Position numbers and translations under genes: made by a program. Shown in pieces: positions 15,509 through 23,367 of a stretch of 50,483 nucleotides of DNA; within the stretch, counting starts at the first letter, position 1, and each line of letters opens with the position of its first letter. Origin of the DNA: JARICQ01 sp964527205 (GTDB lineage: Bacteria; Bacillota; Clostridia; Tissierellales; Tissierellaceae); the NCBI GenBank assembly GCA_964527205.1, contig CAZGQG010000011.1, forward strand, positions 1 to 50,483, written 5' to 3'. The notes under the pieces are model-generated. The model was not told the origin of the DNA. It ran no database searches and worked only from the letters and a program-made list of their open reading frames with translations.

Positions 15509-16498
15509 ATGAAAGAAACTCTAAAACTTGGAATAATACTTTTGATTATTACTGTGGTATCTGCAGGAGTATTGGCTGTATCTAATAATCTGACAAAAGA
15601 TAAGATAGCACAACTTAGTATAGAGGAAAGTCTATCCGCATTAAAGGAGATATTTGGAGAAGACTATGAATTCAAGGCAATGGATGAAAAGGAACTAGAA
15701 GAAATCGTAGAAGACAAGCCAATAACAGAAATAATTGAAGTTTATGATGGAGAAGATTTAGAAGGACACGCTATAAAGACAGTAACAAGTGGTTATGGTG
15801 GTGACCTGGTGGTAATAACAGGAATTTCTCAAAGTCAGGAAGAAGTTTTGGGAATGAGATTAGTAGAACATGAAGAAACCAAAGGTATAGGGGCCAATGC
15901 TACCAATCCTGAATACTATGAATTATTTAATAATAAAAGCCTAGATGAAGAAGCTACAGATACTATGACTGGAGCCACAGTTACATCCTTTGGAGTTTTA
16001 GAAGGAGTAAATATGGCTAGAAACTTTTATAATGAAAAGTTTTTAGGCAAGGAACTAGTAGAAGAGGAAATAGATTTAGTCCCTGCTCCAGAGGCAATAT
16101 TTGGAGAAGACTATGAATTTAGAGCTTTAGAAGAATCAGAAATAGAAAGCCTAGCAGATGGAAGGCCAATTACAGAAATAATTGAAGTTTATGATGGAGA
16201 AGATTTAGAAGGATATGCTATAACAACAAGAACAAGTGGTTATGGTGGAGATCTTCTAGTGGTAACTGGTATATCAAAAAGAGAAAATAAAATTCTAGGA
16301 ATGAGACTTGTTGAACATGAAGAAACGGCAGGCCTAGGAGCCAGGGCTACAGAACCTGAATACTATGAACTCTTCCAGGGCTTAAGCTTAGATGAAGAGG
16401 CTACAGATACTATGACTGGAGCTACAATGACTTCAGAGGGAGTACTTGAAGGTGTAAATATGGCCAGGGAACTTTATAATGAAAAACTCACAGATTAA
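15509..16498 (+). CDS. rnfG: Rnf subunit G with two tandem FMN-binding domains
   Basis: RnfG normally has one N-terminal membrane anchor and one extracytoplasmic FMN-binding domain and is about 180-210 residues long. This one is 329. After the anchor (about 7-24) come two copies of the domain, residues 48-177 and 197-326, offset by exactly 149 residues. Each has a flavinylation motif: DTMTGATVT (T157) and DTMTGATMT (T306). The copies are strikingly alike, even at the nucleotide level. Both motifs are intact, so the protein should carry two covalent FMNs on the outer face of the membrane. The C-terminal copy ends the protein normally. Assembly error is unlikely because the copies differ at many positions. 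Confidence 0.93.
   Translation: MKETLKLGIILLIITVVSAGVLAVSNNLTKDKIAQLSIEESLSALKEIFGEDYEFKAMDEKELEEIVEDKPITEIIEVYDGEDLEGHAIKTVTSGYGGDLVVITGISQSQEEVLGMRLVEHEETKGIGANATNPEYYELFNNKSLDEEATDTMTGATVTSFGVLEGVNMARNFYNEKFLGKELVEEEIDLVPAPEAIFGEDYEFRALEESEIESLADGRPITEIIEVYDGEDLEGYAITTRTSGYGGDLLVVTGISKRENKILGMRLVEHEETAGLGARATEPEYYELFQGLSLDEEATDTMTGATMTSEGVLEGVNMARELYNEKLTD
15650..16486 (+). repeat. tandem internal duplication within rnfG
   Basis: Units 15650-16039 and 16097-16486 are repeated in frame with a 447-base offset. A 42-base segment is identical (15725-15766 and 16172-16213), as are 23 bases at the start of each unit (15650 and 16097) and 23 bases over the flavinylation motif. Identity at synonymous positions implies a recent duplication or ongoing gene conversion. 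Confidence 0.9.
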
Positions 16499-16515
16499 TT
16501 AATGGAGGTGGGAAA

Positions 16516-17139
16516 ATGAACTTTTTTAAGATATTTAAAGACGGTATAGTAAAGGACAATCCAATATTTGTTCAGCTTATAGGAATGTGTTCTGTACTTG
16601 CTGTTTCTACAACTGTAGTAAATAGTTTTGCCATGGGGCTTTCTGTAACACTGGTTTTAGTTGCCTCTAACTTTGTAATCTCAGCACTTAAAAGTGTTAT
16701 ACCTTCAAAAATTCGTATACCAGCTTTTATTGTTGTTATAGCTACATTTGTTACTATTATAGAGATGTTTATGCATGCCTATGCACCATCTATATACAAT
16801 GCCCTTGGAATATTCCTTCCATTGATAGTAGTTAACTGTGTAATCTTGGCAAGAGCAGAAGCCTTTGCCTATAAAAATTCAGTATGGGCCTCAATAGTTG
16901 ATGGCTTAGGTACTGGACTTGGATTCACACTAGGGATAACTGTACTAGGGATAGTAAGAGAAGTATTAGGATCAGGAACTATAGTAGGAATGGAATTATT
17001 TCCCGAATCATTTCAGCCTATAGGATTATTTGTACAACCAGCAGGAGCCTTTATAGCTCTAGGTATATTGATTGGTTTATTTAATGCCTATAGAAATAAA
17101 AAGGGAAAGCAAGAATTATATAAAGCAGAAATGAAATAA
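16516..17139 (+). CDS. rnfE: Rnf electron transport complex subunit E
   Basis: Integral membrane subunit homologous to RnfA, with about six transmembrane segments. RnfA and RnfE pack as an inverted pair that holds a membrane iron-sulfur cluster between cysteine-containing loops. Seen here: the N-terminal motif FKDGIVKDNPIFVQLIGMCS, and YAPSIYNALGIFLPLIVVNC near 90-109, which has the matching cysteine. Length 207 is normal. The ATG follows AATGGAGGTGGGAAA. Confidence 0.95.
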   Translation: MNFFKIFKDGIVKDNPIFVQLIGMCSVLAVSTTVVNSFAMGLSVTLVLVASNFVISALKSVIPSKIRIPAFIVVIATFVTIIEMFMHAYAPSIYNALGIFLPLIVVNCVILARAEAFAYKNSVWASIVDGLGTGLGFTLGITVLGIVREVLGSGTIVGMELFPESFQPIGLFVQPAGAFIALGILIGLFNAYRNKKGKQELYKAEMK

Positions 17140-17152
17140 GGGGGGAAATTAA

Positions 17153-17725
17153 ATGAGTGTACTATCCATATTAGTATCTACGATTTTTGTTAATAACTAT
17201 GTATTTGCAAGGTTTTTAGGTATATGTCCATTCCTAGGAGTATCCGATGAAATGGAAACAGCTGCTGGAATGGGAGTGGCAGTAACCTTTGTAATTACCT
17301 TGTCATCAATTATCACATATTTTATAGATTTATTGGTCTTAACTGAACTTAGTTTAGAATATTTAAGAACCATAGTGTTTATACTAGTTATAGCTTCATT
17401 GGTTCAATTTGTTGAACTAGTAATAAAGAAGGTATCTCCTTCCCTTTACAATTCGCTGGGAGTATATTTACCTCTTATAACTACAAACTGTATAGTACTA
17501 GGAGTAGCACTACTTAATGTAAAAGAAGGATTAAACTTAACAGAAACTATTTTTAATGCAATCGGTGCATCCTTAGGTTTTGTACTTGCATTAATACTTA
17601 TATCAAGTGTACGTGAGAAGCTTCAAATAGCAGATGTACCTGAAGCTTTAAAAGGATTTCCTATAGCCTTAATTACTGCAGGATTAATGTCCATAGCTTT
17701 CTTAGGCTTTGGCGGACTTGTTTAG
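17153..17725 (+). CDS. rnfA: Rnf electron transport complex subunit A
   Basis: Integral membrane partner of RnfE. The signature FVNNYVFARFLGICPFLGVS is near the N-terminus, and SPSLYNSLGVYLPLITTNC near 95-113 is the paired half of the cluster-binding site. About six transmembrane segments. Length 190 is typical. A GGGGGG-type ribosome binding site precedes the ATG, 13 bases after the rnfE stop. Confidence 0.96.
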   Translation: MSVLSILVSTIFVNNYVFARFLGICPFLGVSDEMETAAGMGVAVTFVITLSSIITYFIDLLVLTELSLEYLRTIVFILVIASLVQFVELVIKKVSPSLYNSLGVYLPLITTNCIVLGVALLNVKEGLNLTETIFNAIGASLGFVLALILISSVREKLQIADVPEALKGFPIALITAGLMSIAFLGFGGLV

Positions 17726-17737
17726 GAGGATGAGAAT

Positions 17738-18538
17738 ATGACAGACATATTAAACCCAATGCTAGTTCTTGGCGGACTTGGTTTTATCTTTGCAGTTCTA
17801 TTATCTATAGCTTCTCGAGTATTTGCTGTACAGATCGATCCAAAGGTAGATGAGGTAAGAAGAGTTCTACCAGGTGTAAACTGCGGAGCTTGCGGTCACC
17901 CAGGTTGCGACGCCCTTGCCAGTGCAGTAGTAAGAGGAGACGCTCCTACAACTGCATGTACTGTAGGTGGAGAGACAGTTGCAGAGAAAGTATCAAAGAT
18001 TATGGGAGTATATGGAGGAGAACTTAAAAAAGAAGTAGCCACAGTACTTTGCCAAGGAGACTGTGACAAGGCAAGAGATAAATATATATATGATGGAATA
18101 AAGGATTGCAGGGCTGAGAATATACTTCAAAATGGAAGTAAGGCTTGTACTTATGGTTGTTTGGGATGCGGTACCTGTATGGATATATGTCCCTTTGATG
18201 CTATCTACATGGAAAATGGCATAGCAGTAGTTGACAAGGACAAGTGTACTGCATGTATGAAATGTATAGAGATATGTCCAAAACAAATCATTGAATTAGT
18301 ACCCTATGAAAATGAATATATAGTAAAGTGTAAGAGTAACGATAAAGGTAAGGAAGTAAGGGCTAATTGTGATATAGGATGTATTGGATGTCAGATCTGT
18401 GTAAAGAACTGTCCAGTAGATGCATTTTCATTTGAAAACAATCTAGCTAAGATAGATTACGATACATGTATTAACTGCGGAATCTGTGCTTCCAAATGTC
18501 CTACAGGAGCCATATTTCCAGGAAAAGAAGACAAGTAA
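17738..18538 (+). CDS. rnfB: Rnf electron transport complex subunit B
   Basis: Ferredoxin-interacting iron-sulfur subunit, held to the membrane by an N-terminal helix. After the anchor (about 5-27) comes the RnfB motif GVNCGACGHPGCDAL (near 48). A region with LCQGDC follows, then four ferredoxin-type half-motifs: CLGCGTCMDICP, CTACMKCIEICP, CIGCQICVKNCP and CINCGICASKCP. This fits several [4Fe-4S] clusters, as in clostridial RnfB. Length 266. It is the last rnf gene and a strong terminator follows. Confidence 0.96.
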   Translation: MTDILNPMLVLGGLGFIFAVLLSIASRVFAVQIDPKVDEVRRVLPGVNCGACGHPGCDALASAVVRGDAPTTACTVGGETVAEKVSKIMGVYGGELKKEVATVLCQGDCDKARDKYIYDGIKDCRAENILQNGSKACTYGCLGCGTCMDICPFDAIYMENGIAVVDKDKCTACMKCIEICPKQIIELVPYENEYIVKCKSNDKGKEVRANCDIGCIGCQICVKNCPVDAFSFENNLAKIDYDTCINCGICASKCPTGAIFPGKEDK

Positions 18539-18554
18539 AAAATACTCATATAAT

Positions 18555-18588
18555 GAAGAAGAGTCCCCTTATGGATTCTTCTTTTTTT
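18555..18588 (+). terminator. rnf operon terminator
   Basis: A 10-bp stem (AGAAGAGTCC with GGATTCTTCT, one G-T pair, loop CCTTAT) is followed by a run of T to 18588. It lies 17 bases after the rnfB stop. Confidence 0.85.
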
Positions 18589-18680
18589 AATTGAATTGTA
18601 ACTTGTAAATAGAAATAATTAGTGATAAACTTAGAATGTATAAAATCTAATATTGTGATATAGTATAAAGGAAGGTTTAA

Positions 18681-19061
18681 ATGACAAAATGGGATAAAGT
18701 ACTTATAGTTTTCATTGCAATAATAAGCATAAGTTCACTTTTTTATGTGAAAAATGCTGCTACAGATCAAAGTCAAAAATATGTAAGCGTTCAAGTAGAT
18801 GGTGAAGAGATAAAGAAAATTATATTTGATAAGAAGATAATAGGAACTACCATAGCCATTGAAACTAAATTTGGATATAATTTGATTGAGATTGGTGATG
18901 AAGAAGTTAGGGTTATTGAGGCAGACTGTCCTGACCAGCTTGATGTCAAGCAGGGATATATTTCTCGAACCAATGAAATCATTGTTTGTCTTCCCAATAG
19001 GCTTGTAATAGAAATAAAGGGTGAAACCGACGATAGTGAAGTAGATTATATGACACATTAG
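18681..19061 (+). CDS. membrane-anchored NusG domain II protein (EetA-like)
   Basis: 126 residues: one N-terminal membrane helix (about 7-24) and an extracytoplasmic all-beta domain of the NusG-domain-II type, with the conserved core VIEADCPDQLDVKQGYISR near 75-93. Such proteins sit beside Gx-family membrane proteins and flavin-based electron transfer genes in Firmicutes. From memory, EetA of the Listeria extracellular electron transfer locus is of this kind. It has an AAGGAAGG site and is followed within 2 bases by the Gx gene. Biochemical role unknown; linkage to Rnf (140 bases upstream) is suggestive. Confidence 0.75.
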   Translation: MTKWDKVLIVFIAIISISSLFYVKNAATDQSQKYVSVQVDGEEIKKIIFDKKIIGTTIAIETKFGYNLIEIGDEEVRVIEADCPDQLDVKQGYISRTNEIIVCLPNRLVIEIKGETDDSEVDYMTH

Positions 19062-19062
19062 G

Positions 19063-19590
19063 ATGATAAAAAACATGGAAAACTTAAGAAAACTTATATT
19101 TGTATCCTTATTAGTAGCCATAGGCTTAGCACTTTCTGTATTAGAATCTAGCATTCCACTTCCTGTAGCTATACCAGGAGCAAGACTGGGGCTTTCTAAT
19201 ATGGTTATTTTAGTTTCTTTAGTAATATTTGGATTTAAGGAAGCTTTTACCATAAGTGTGCTAAAAAGCGTATTGTTAATGCTTGTTACAGGAAATGTAT
19301 CTAGTTTCTTTTATAGCTTTGCAGGGGCAGTACTTTCATCAATAGTTATGTATTTAGTTTATAAATATCTTTCTAAATTCTTTAGTTTAATAGGGGTTAG
19401 TCTTTGGGGAGCAGTAGCACATAATGTTGCACAGGTAGGAGTTGCAGCATTTATTTTAAGTAATGTAAGGATTTATTCTTACTTACCCATACTACTCTTA
19501 TTAAGTATATTTACAGGATACTTTGTAGGCCTATCATCTATATACATTTCAGATAGCTTAAAGAAAAATATGAGATTATTTAAGGGATAA
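19063..19590 (+). CDS. Gx transporter family membrane protein (EetB-like)
   Basis: 175 residues with about five or six hydrophobic helices. It belongs to the family historically called heptaprenyl diphosphate synthase component I and now Gx transporter. The hallmark is the GARLGLSNMVIL stretch near 43-54, plus FYSFAGAVLSS and WGAVAHNVAQVG further on. It resembles S-components of vitamin transporters in overall build. The start is either 19063 or the ATG at 19075; both give a complete first helix. It is coupled to the NusG-II gene upstream. In Listeria the corresponding pair lies in the flavin electron-transfer locus. No substrate can be assigned. Confidence 0.8.
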   Translation: MIKNMENLRKLIFVSLLVAIGLALSVLESSIPLPVAIPGARLGLSNMVILVSLVIFGFKEAFTISVLKSVLLMLVTGNVSSFFYSFAGAVLSSIVMYLVYKYLSKFFSLIGVSLWGAVAHNVAQVGVAAFILSNVRIYSYLPILLLLSIFTGYFVGLSSIYISDSLKKNMRLFKG

Positions 19591-19605
19591 AAAAGGAGAA
19601 ATAGG

Positions 19606-20178
19606 ATGAAAAAAATAATATTAGCTTCAGCTTCTCCTCGTAGGATAGATATTTTAAGTCAGTATGATTTAGATATAGAAGTAATACCAGCAGAGATTGA
19701 GGAAAAATACAGACAAGGGGAAAGACCGGAACAACTAGCCATGTCCCTAGCCTTTCAAAAGGCCCTTTGGGTTTCAAAAAAAAGAGAGGATGAGCTGATC
19801 TTAGCTGCAGATACAGTAGTGGCACTAAAGGATAGGATACTAGGCAAGCCAGAGGATGAGGAGCAAGCCTTTCAAATATTGGAGGCCCTAAGTGGCAAGG
19901 AACATCAGGTTATTACTGGTATAAGCCTTATAAGGGGCAAGACCAAAATTGTAGACTATGAAAGAACTAGGGTTAAATTTAGAGAGTTAAATAAAGAACA
20001 AATATTAAAATATATAGAGACATCAGAGCCAATGGATAAGGCAGGAGCTTACGGTATACAGGGATATGGCAGGATTTTAGTAGAGAAGATAAATGGTTCA
20101 TATTCCAATGTAGTAGGTCTACCTCTTGTCAAAACAGACATCTTATTAAATAGGTTTTTTGATTTTAAAATACTATAA
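19606..20178 (+). CDS. maf: Maf family nucleotide pyrophosphatase
   Basis: Hydrolyses non-canonical or dTTP/UTP-type nucleoside triphosphates to monophosphates; linked to septum control in Bacillus. The N-terminal ILASASPRRIDIL is the family signature. AADTVVAL (near 68) holds the catalytic aspartate, and KAGAYGIQGYG (near 145) is the conserved C-terminal motif. Length 190. The ATG follows AAAGGAGAAATAGG. maf-radC-mreB order is common in Firmicutes. Confidence 0.94.
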   Translation: MKKIILASASPRRIDILSQYDLDIEVIPAEIEEKYRQGERPEQLAMSLAFQKALWVSKKREDELILAADTVVALKDRILGKPEDEEQAFQILEALSGKEHQVITGISLIRGKTKIVDYERTRVKFRELNKEQILKYIETSEPMDKAGAYGIQGYGRILVEKINGSYSNVVGLPLVKTDILLNRFFDFKIL

Positions 20179-20191
20179 AGCAGGTGTTGAA

Positions 20192-20899
20192 ATGGAAAAG
20201 ATCATAGAATTAGAAAGGAATTTTACTATTAAGGAGCTCCCAGAAACTGAAAGACCTAGGGAGAAACTTTCTAAGTATGGTGCTGAAAAACTTTCCAATG
20301 AAGAGTTATTGGCAATTATTATCCGTACTGGCAGCAGAACAGAGTCCGCCCTGGATGTTTCAAAAAAGATCCTAAGCAGAGACAATAGGGGACTCACTTA
20401 TCTTAGAGATGCAACCATACAGGAATTAATGGAAGTAAGGGGTATTGGAGAATGCAAGGCAGCCCAGATTTTATCAGCTATAGAACTTGGTAAGAGACTT
20501 AGCTACCAGCTAGCCTGCGAAAAGTTTGTAGCCAATAATCCGGTGAGCATTGCAGATATATTTATGGATGATATGAGATACTTAAAAAAGGAACATTTTA
20601 GGATTTTACTCCTGGATATTAAAAATCAGATTATTAGCACTGAGCAAATATCAGTAGGAACCTTAAATGCATCAATTGTTCATCCAAGAGATGTCTTTAA
20701 TATTGCTATAAAGAGAAATGCTAGTTCAATAATTTTAATTCATAATCATCCTAGCGGAGATCCAACACCTAGCAAGGAAGATAAGAATATTACTAAGAGA
20801 TTAATAGAAACAGGACGAATAACTGGAATAGAAGTGCTTGATCATATTATTATTGGAGACAATAAATTCTTGAGTTTCAGGCATGAAAATCTAATGTAA
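20192..20899 (+). CDS. radC: RadC family JAB-domain protein
   Basis: UPF0758/RadC family protein, historically called a DNA repair protein; real activity unsettled. The N-terminal helix-hairpin-helix region (LMEVRGIGECKAAQI, near 80-94) precedes a JAB/MPN metalloprotease-like domain with the zinc motif HNHPSGDPTPSKED (near 188-201). I take the ATG at 20192 (AGGTG upstream) rather than the TTG inside maf at 20159, giving 235 residues. Confidence 0.92.
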   Translation: MEKIIELERNFTIKELPETERPREKLSKYGAEKLSNEELLAIIIRTGSRTESALDVSKKILSRDNRGLTYLRDATIQELMEVRGIGECKAAQILSAIELGKRLSYQLACEKFVANNPVSIADIFMDDMRYLKKEHFRILLLDIKNQIISTEQISVGTLNASIVHPRDVFNIAIKRNASSIILIHNHPSGDPTPSKEDKNITKRLIETGRITGIEVLDHIIIGDNKFLSFRHENLM

Positions 20900-20940
20900 G
20901 TTAAATTTTGAAAAGATAGATTTGGAAGGGGAAAAGATTA

Positions 20941-21972
20941 ATGGGAATATTTAATGGTTTTGTGAAGGATATGGGTGTGGATTTAGGAACAGCTAACACC
21001 CTGGTATATATAAAGGGAAAAGGAGTAGTTGCTAGGGAACCATCTGTAGTAGCTATAGATAGGGATACTAAGGATGTACTTGCTGTGGGAGAAGAAGCAA
21101 AGAAAATGATTGGTAGAACACCAGGCAATATAATAGCTATTAGACCCTTAAAAGATGGTGTAATAGCTAACTTTGATGTAACTAAGAGCATGCTGAAATA
21201 CTTTATAAGAAAGGCAACTAAAAGAAGAACCTTCTTCCAACCTAGAGTGGTAGTATGTGTACCATCTGGAGTTACAGAAGTTGAAAAGAAGGCAGTAGAG
21301 GATGCAGCAGTTCATGCAGGAGCAAGGGATGCTTATTTAATTGAAGAGCCAATGGCAGCTGCTATTGGTGCAGGACTACCGGTTCAAGAGGCAACAGGTA
21401 GCATGATTGTAGATATCGGTGGAGGAACTACAGAGGTTGCTGTAATATCTCTTGGAGGTATTGTTACATCCAGGTCAATCAGGGTTGGAGGAGACGAACT
21501 TGATGAATCTGTAGTTGCCTATATAAAGAAGGCCTATAGCCTAATGATAGGTGAAAGAACTGCAGAGGAAATAAAGATAAGAATAGGAACAGCAGATGAA
21601 AATGCAGAAGTAAAGCTTATGGATATAAGAGGAAGAGACATGATATCTGGACTTCCAAAAACCATAGAAATTAGCTCAAAAGAAGTACATGAAGCTATGA
21701 AAGAGCCTATCTTCAACATAATAGATGCTATAAAGTCAACACTTGAAAAAACCCCACCAGAGCTTTCTTCTGATGTAATGGAGTTTGGAATAATGCTAAG
21801 TGGAGGAGGAGCCTTGCTAGGTAGTTTAGACAAATTAATTGCTAAGGAAACTGGAATGCCAGTTCACATAGCAGATGAGCCTCTGGACTGTGTAGCCATA
21901 GGAACAGGAAAATCACTTGATAGTATTGAGGTGCTAAAGAGAGCATCTTCCCCAAATAGAAGATTAAGATAA
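20941..21972 (+). CDS. mreB: rod-shape-determining protein MreB
   Basis: Actin-like ATPase that forms membrane-bound filaments and directs side-wall peptidoglycan synthesis. The phosphate-1 loop is MGVDLGTANTLVYIKGKGV, phosphate-2 is MIVDIGGGTTEVAVISLGG, and the adenosine motif is IMLSGGGALLGSLD. EEPMAAAIGAGLPV marks the MreB subfamily. Length 343. The N-terminal hydrophobic turn (GIFNGFVKDMG) could help membrane binding. First gene of mreBCD-PBP2-minCDE. Confidence 0.96.
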   Translation: MGIFNGFVKDMGVDLGTANTLVYIKGKGVVAREPSVVAIDRDTKDVLAVGEEAKKMIGRTPGNIIAIRPLKDGVIANFDVTKSMLKYFIRKATKRRTFFQPRVVVCVPSGVTEVEKKAVEDAAVHAGARDAYLIEEPMAAAIGAGLPVQEATGSMIVDIGGGTTEVAVISLGGIVTSRSIRVGGDELDESVVAYIKKAYSLMIGERTAEEIKIRIGTADENAEVKLMDIRGRDMISGLPKTIEISSKEVHEAMKEPIFNIIDAIKSTLEKTPPELSSDVMEFGIMLSGGGALLGSLDKLIAKETGMPVHIADEPLDCVAIGTGKSLDSIEVLKRASSPNRRLR

Positions 21973-21983
21973 GTGGTGATAAA

Positions 21984-22853
21984 ATGTCTTTTTTTAATAG
22001 AAACAAAGAGAGGATGACTATTGCAATTATTGCAGTCATCCTACTTATTATAATAGGATTAACAATAGGCGATCGTGAAAAGCTTACAAGGGCTGAGGTT
22101 GTTACTGGAAATGTTTTGACCCCAGTTGCTGGATGGACAAACAAGATTTCTCAAAATCTTAGCGGTTTTGTAGGAGACATTAGAAATTTGCCTGCTATAA
22201 AGGAAGAAAATGAAAGTCTTAAAGAAAGAATAATAGAATTAGAAAAAGAAAATCTTGAATACGAAGACCTAATAGCTAGATCTGATACTCTTAGAAAAGA
22301 AAAAGAGCTCTTAAAAGACTCTCAGCTTAATTTATTAGGATCTGAAATAATTGGTCTAGAGTCTCAAATAGTAGGTAAGGAGCCGGGAAACTGGTTTGAT
22401 AGATTTACCCTAGACAAGGGCAGTAATGATGGGGTAAAAAAAGGAGATACAGTGGTCCAGGCAATAGAGATTGAAGAGGGCGTAATAGTAGAGGGAATAG
22501 TAGGAAAGGTAATAGATGTAGGCTCCAATTGGTCTAAGATCGCCACAATAGTAGATGAACTTAGTAGACTATCCTTTAAAATAGTGAGAACCCAAGATGG
22601 AGGAGTAATTTCAGGAGGACTAGACTCTAAGATAAGTGGTTTTTTATTTGATCACAAGGCAGATATAATTAAGGGTGATAAAATAATTACATCTGGAATT
22701 GGAGGAGTTTATAAAAAAGATATATATGTAGGAGAAGTTGATGAAGTAATAAGTGGAGACAATGATTTAATGAAAGAAATATCTGTAATACCAGCAATAG
22801 ACTTTAAGAAATTATATAAGGTCTATATTATATTAGACAATAATGAGGGGTAA
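21984..22853 (+). CDS. mreC: rod-shape-determining protein MreC
   Basis: Bitopic membrane protein that links MreB to PBP2 and activates the elongasome. One membrane helix at about 12-29 is followed by a coiled coil (about 68-105, rich in EEN-LKERIIELEKENLEYED pattern) and a double beta-barrel with FDRFTLDKGSNDGVKKGDTV. Length 289 is normal. The start is 12 bases past mreB. Confidence 0.94.
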   Translation: MSFFNRNKERMTIAIIAVILLIIIGLTIGDREKLTRAEVVTGNVLTPVAGWTNKISQNLSGFVGDIRNLPAIKEENESLKERIIELEKENLEYEDLIARSDTLRKEKELLKDSQLNLLGSEIIGLESQIVGKEPGNWFDRFTLDKGSNDGVKKGDTVVQAIEIEEGVIVEGIVGKVIDVGSNWSKIATIVDELSRLSFKIVRTQDGGVISGGLDSKISGFLFDHKADIIKGDKIITSGIGGVYKKDIYVGEVDEVISGDNDLMKEISVIPAIDFKKLYKVYIILDNNEG

Positions 22854-22855
22854 AA

Positions 22856-23362
22856 ATGAGTATATTTATACTAGTTTTGATTAGTATAGTTAATTTATTA
22901 ATACAAAGCACAGTATTTCCCTATCTAAGTATAATGGGAGTTGTACCAAATACAGCATTAATCTTAATCATCTGTATAGGCATATACAAGGGCAGATACT
23001 ATGGTGGTTTCTTTGGTATTTTCATAGGCTTAGTCCAAGATGTACTCTTTAGCCCTGTAATTGGAATAAATGCATTTATATATTTTTTCCTAGGCTATTT
23101 TGTCGGACTGGTAGAAGATAGGCTAGTGAAGAGCAATATTATAAGGGGGATTTTATATACTATATTAGGTATAATCTACTATAATTTTTCTTATTATATC
23201 TTTACTTACTTTCTTTCCAAGGAAATACCCTTTTTGTTATTCACAAAGGAGATTCTCCTAATAGAAATAATTTACACATCTATCCTATCCATTCCAGTAT
23301 ATAAAGCCTTTGAATATAGGTTCAGAGAGCCCACAATAAGTTTTGGAAACAAACAGAGGTGA
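22856..23362 (+). CDS. mreD: rod-shape-determining protein MreD
   Basis: Small integral membrane protein of the elongasome with about five hydrophobic helices over 168 residues. GFFGIFIGLVQDVLFSP near 50-66 is the recognisable family motif. Begins two bases after mreC behind AATGAGGGG, so translation is probably coupled. Confidence 0.92.
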   Translation: MSIFILVLISIVNLLIQSTVFPYLSIMGVVPNTALILIICIGIYKGRYYGGFFGIFIGLVQDVLFSPVIGINAFIYFFLGYFVGLVEDRLVKSNIIRGILYTILGIIYYNFSYYIFTYFLSKEIPFLLFTKEILLIEIIYTSILSIPVYKAFEYRFREPTISFGNKQR

Positions 23363-23367
23363 TCTAG

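Noticed and set aside
15650..16486. rnfG duplication as a sequencing or assembly artefact
   Set aside because: The two copies differ at many nucleotides outside the identical blocks and stay in frame, with both motifs intact.
18735..19253. Long minus-strand ORF of 172 codons opposite the NusG-II and Gx genes
   Set aside because: Composition is that of a reverse reading of A/T-rich coding DNA, no ribosome binding site or promoter, and the plus-strand genes are clearly real.
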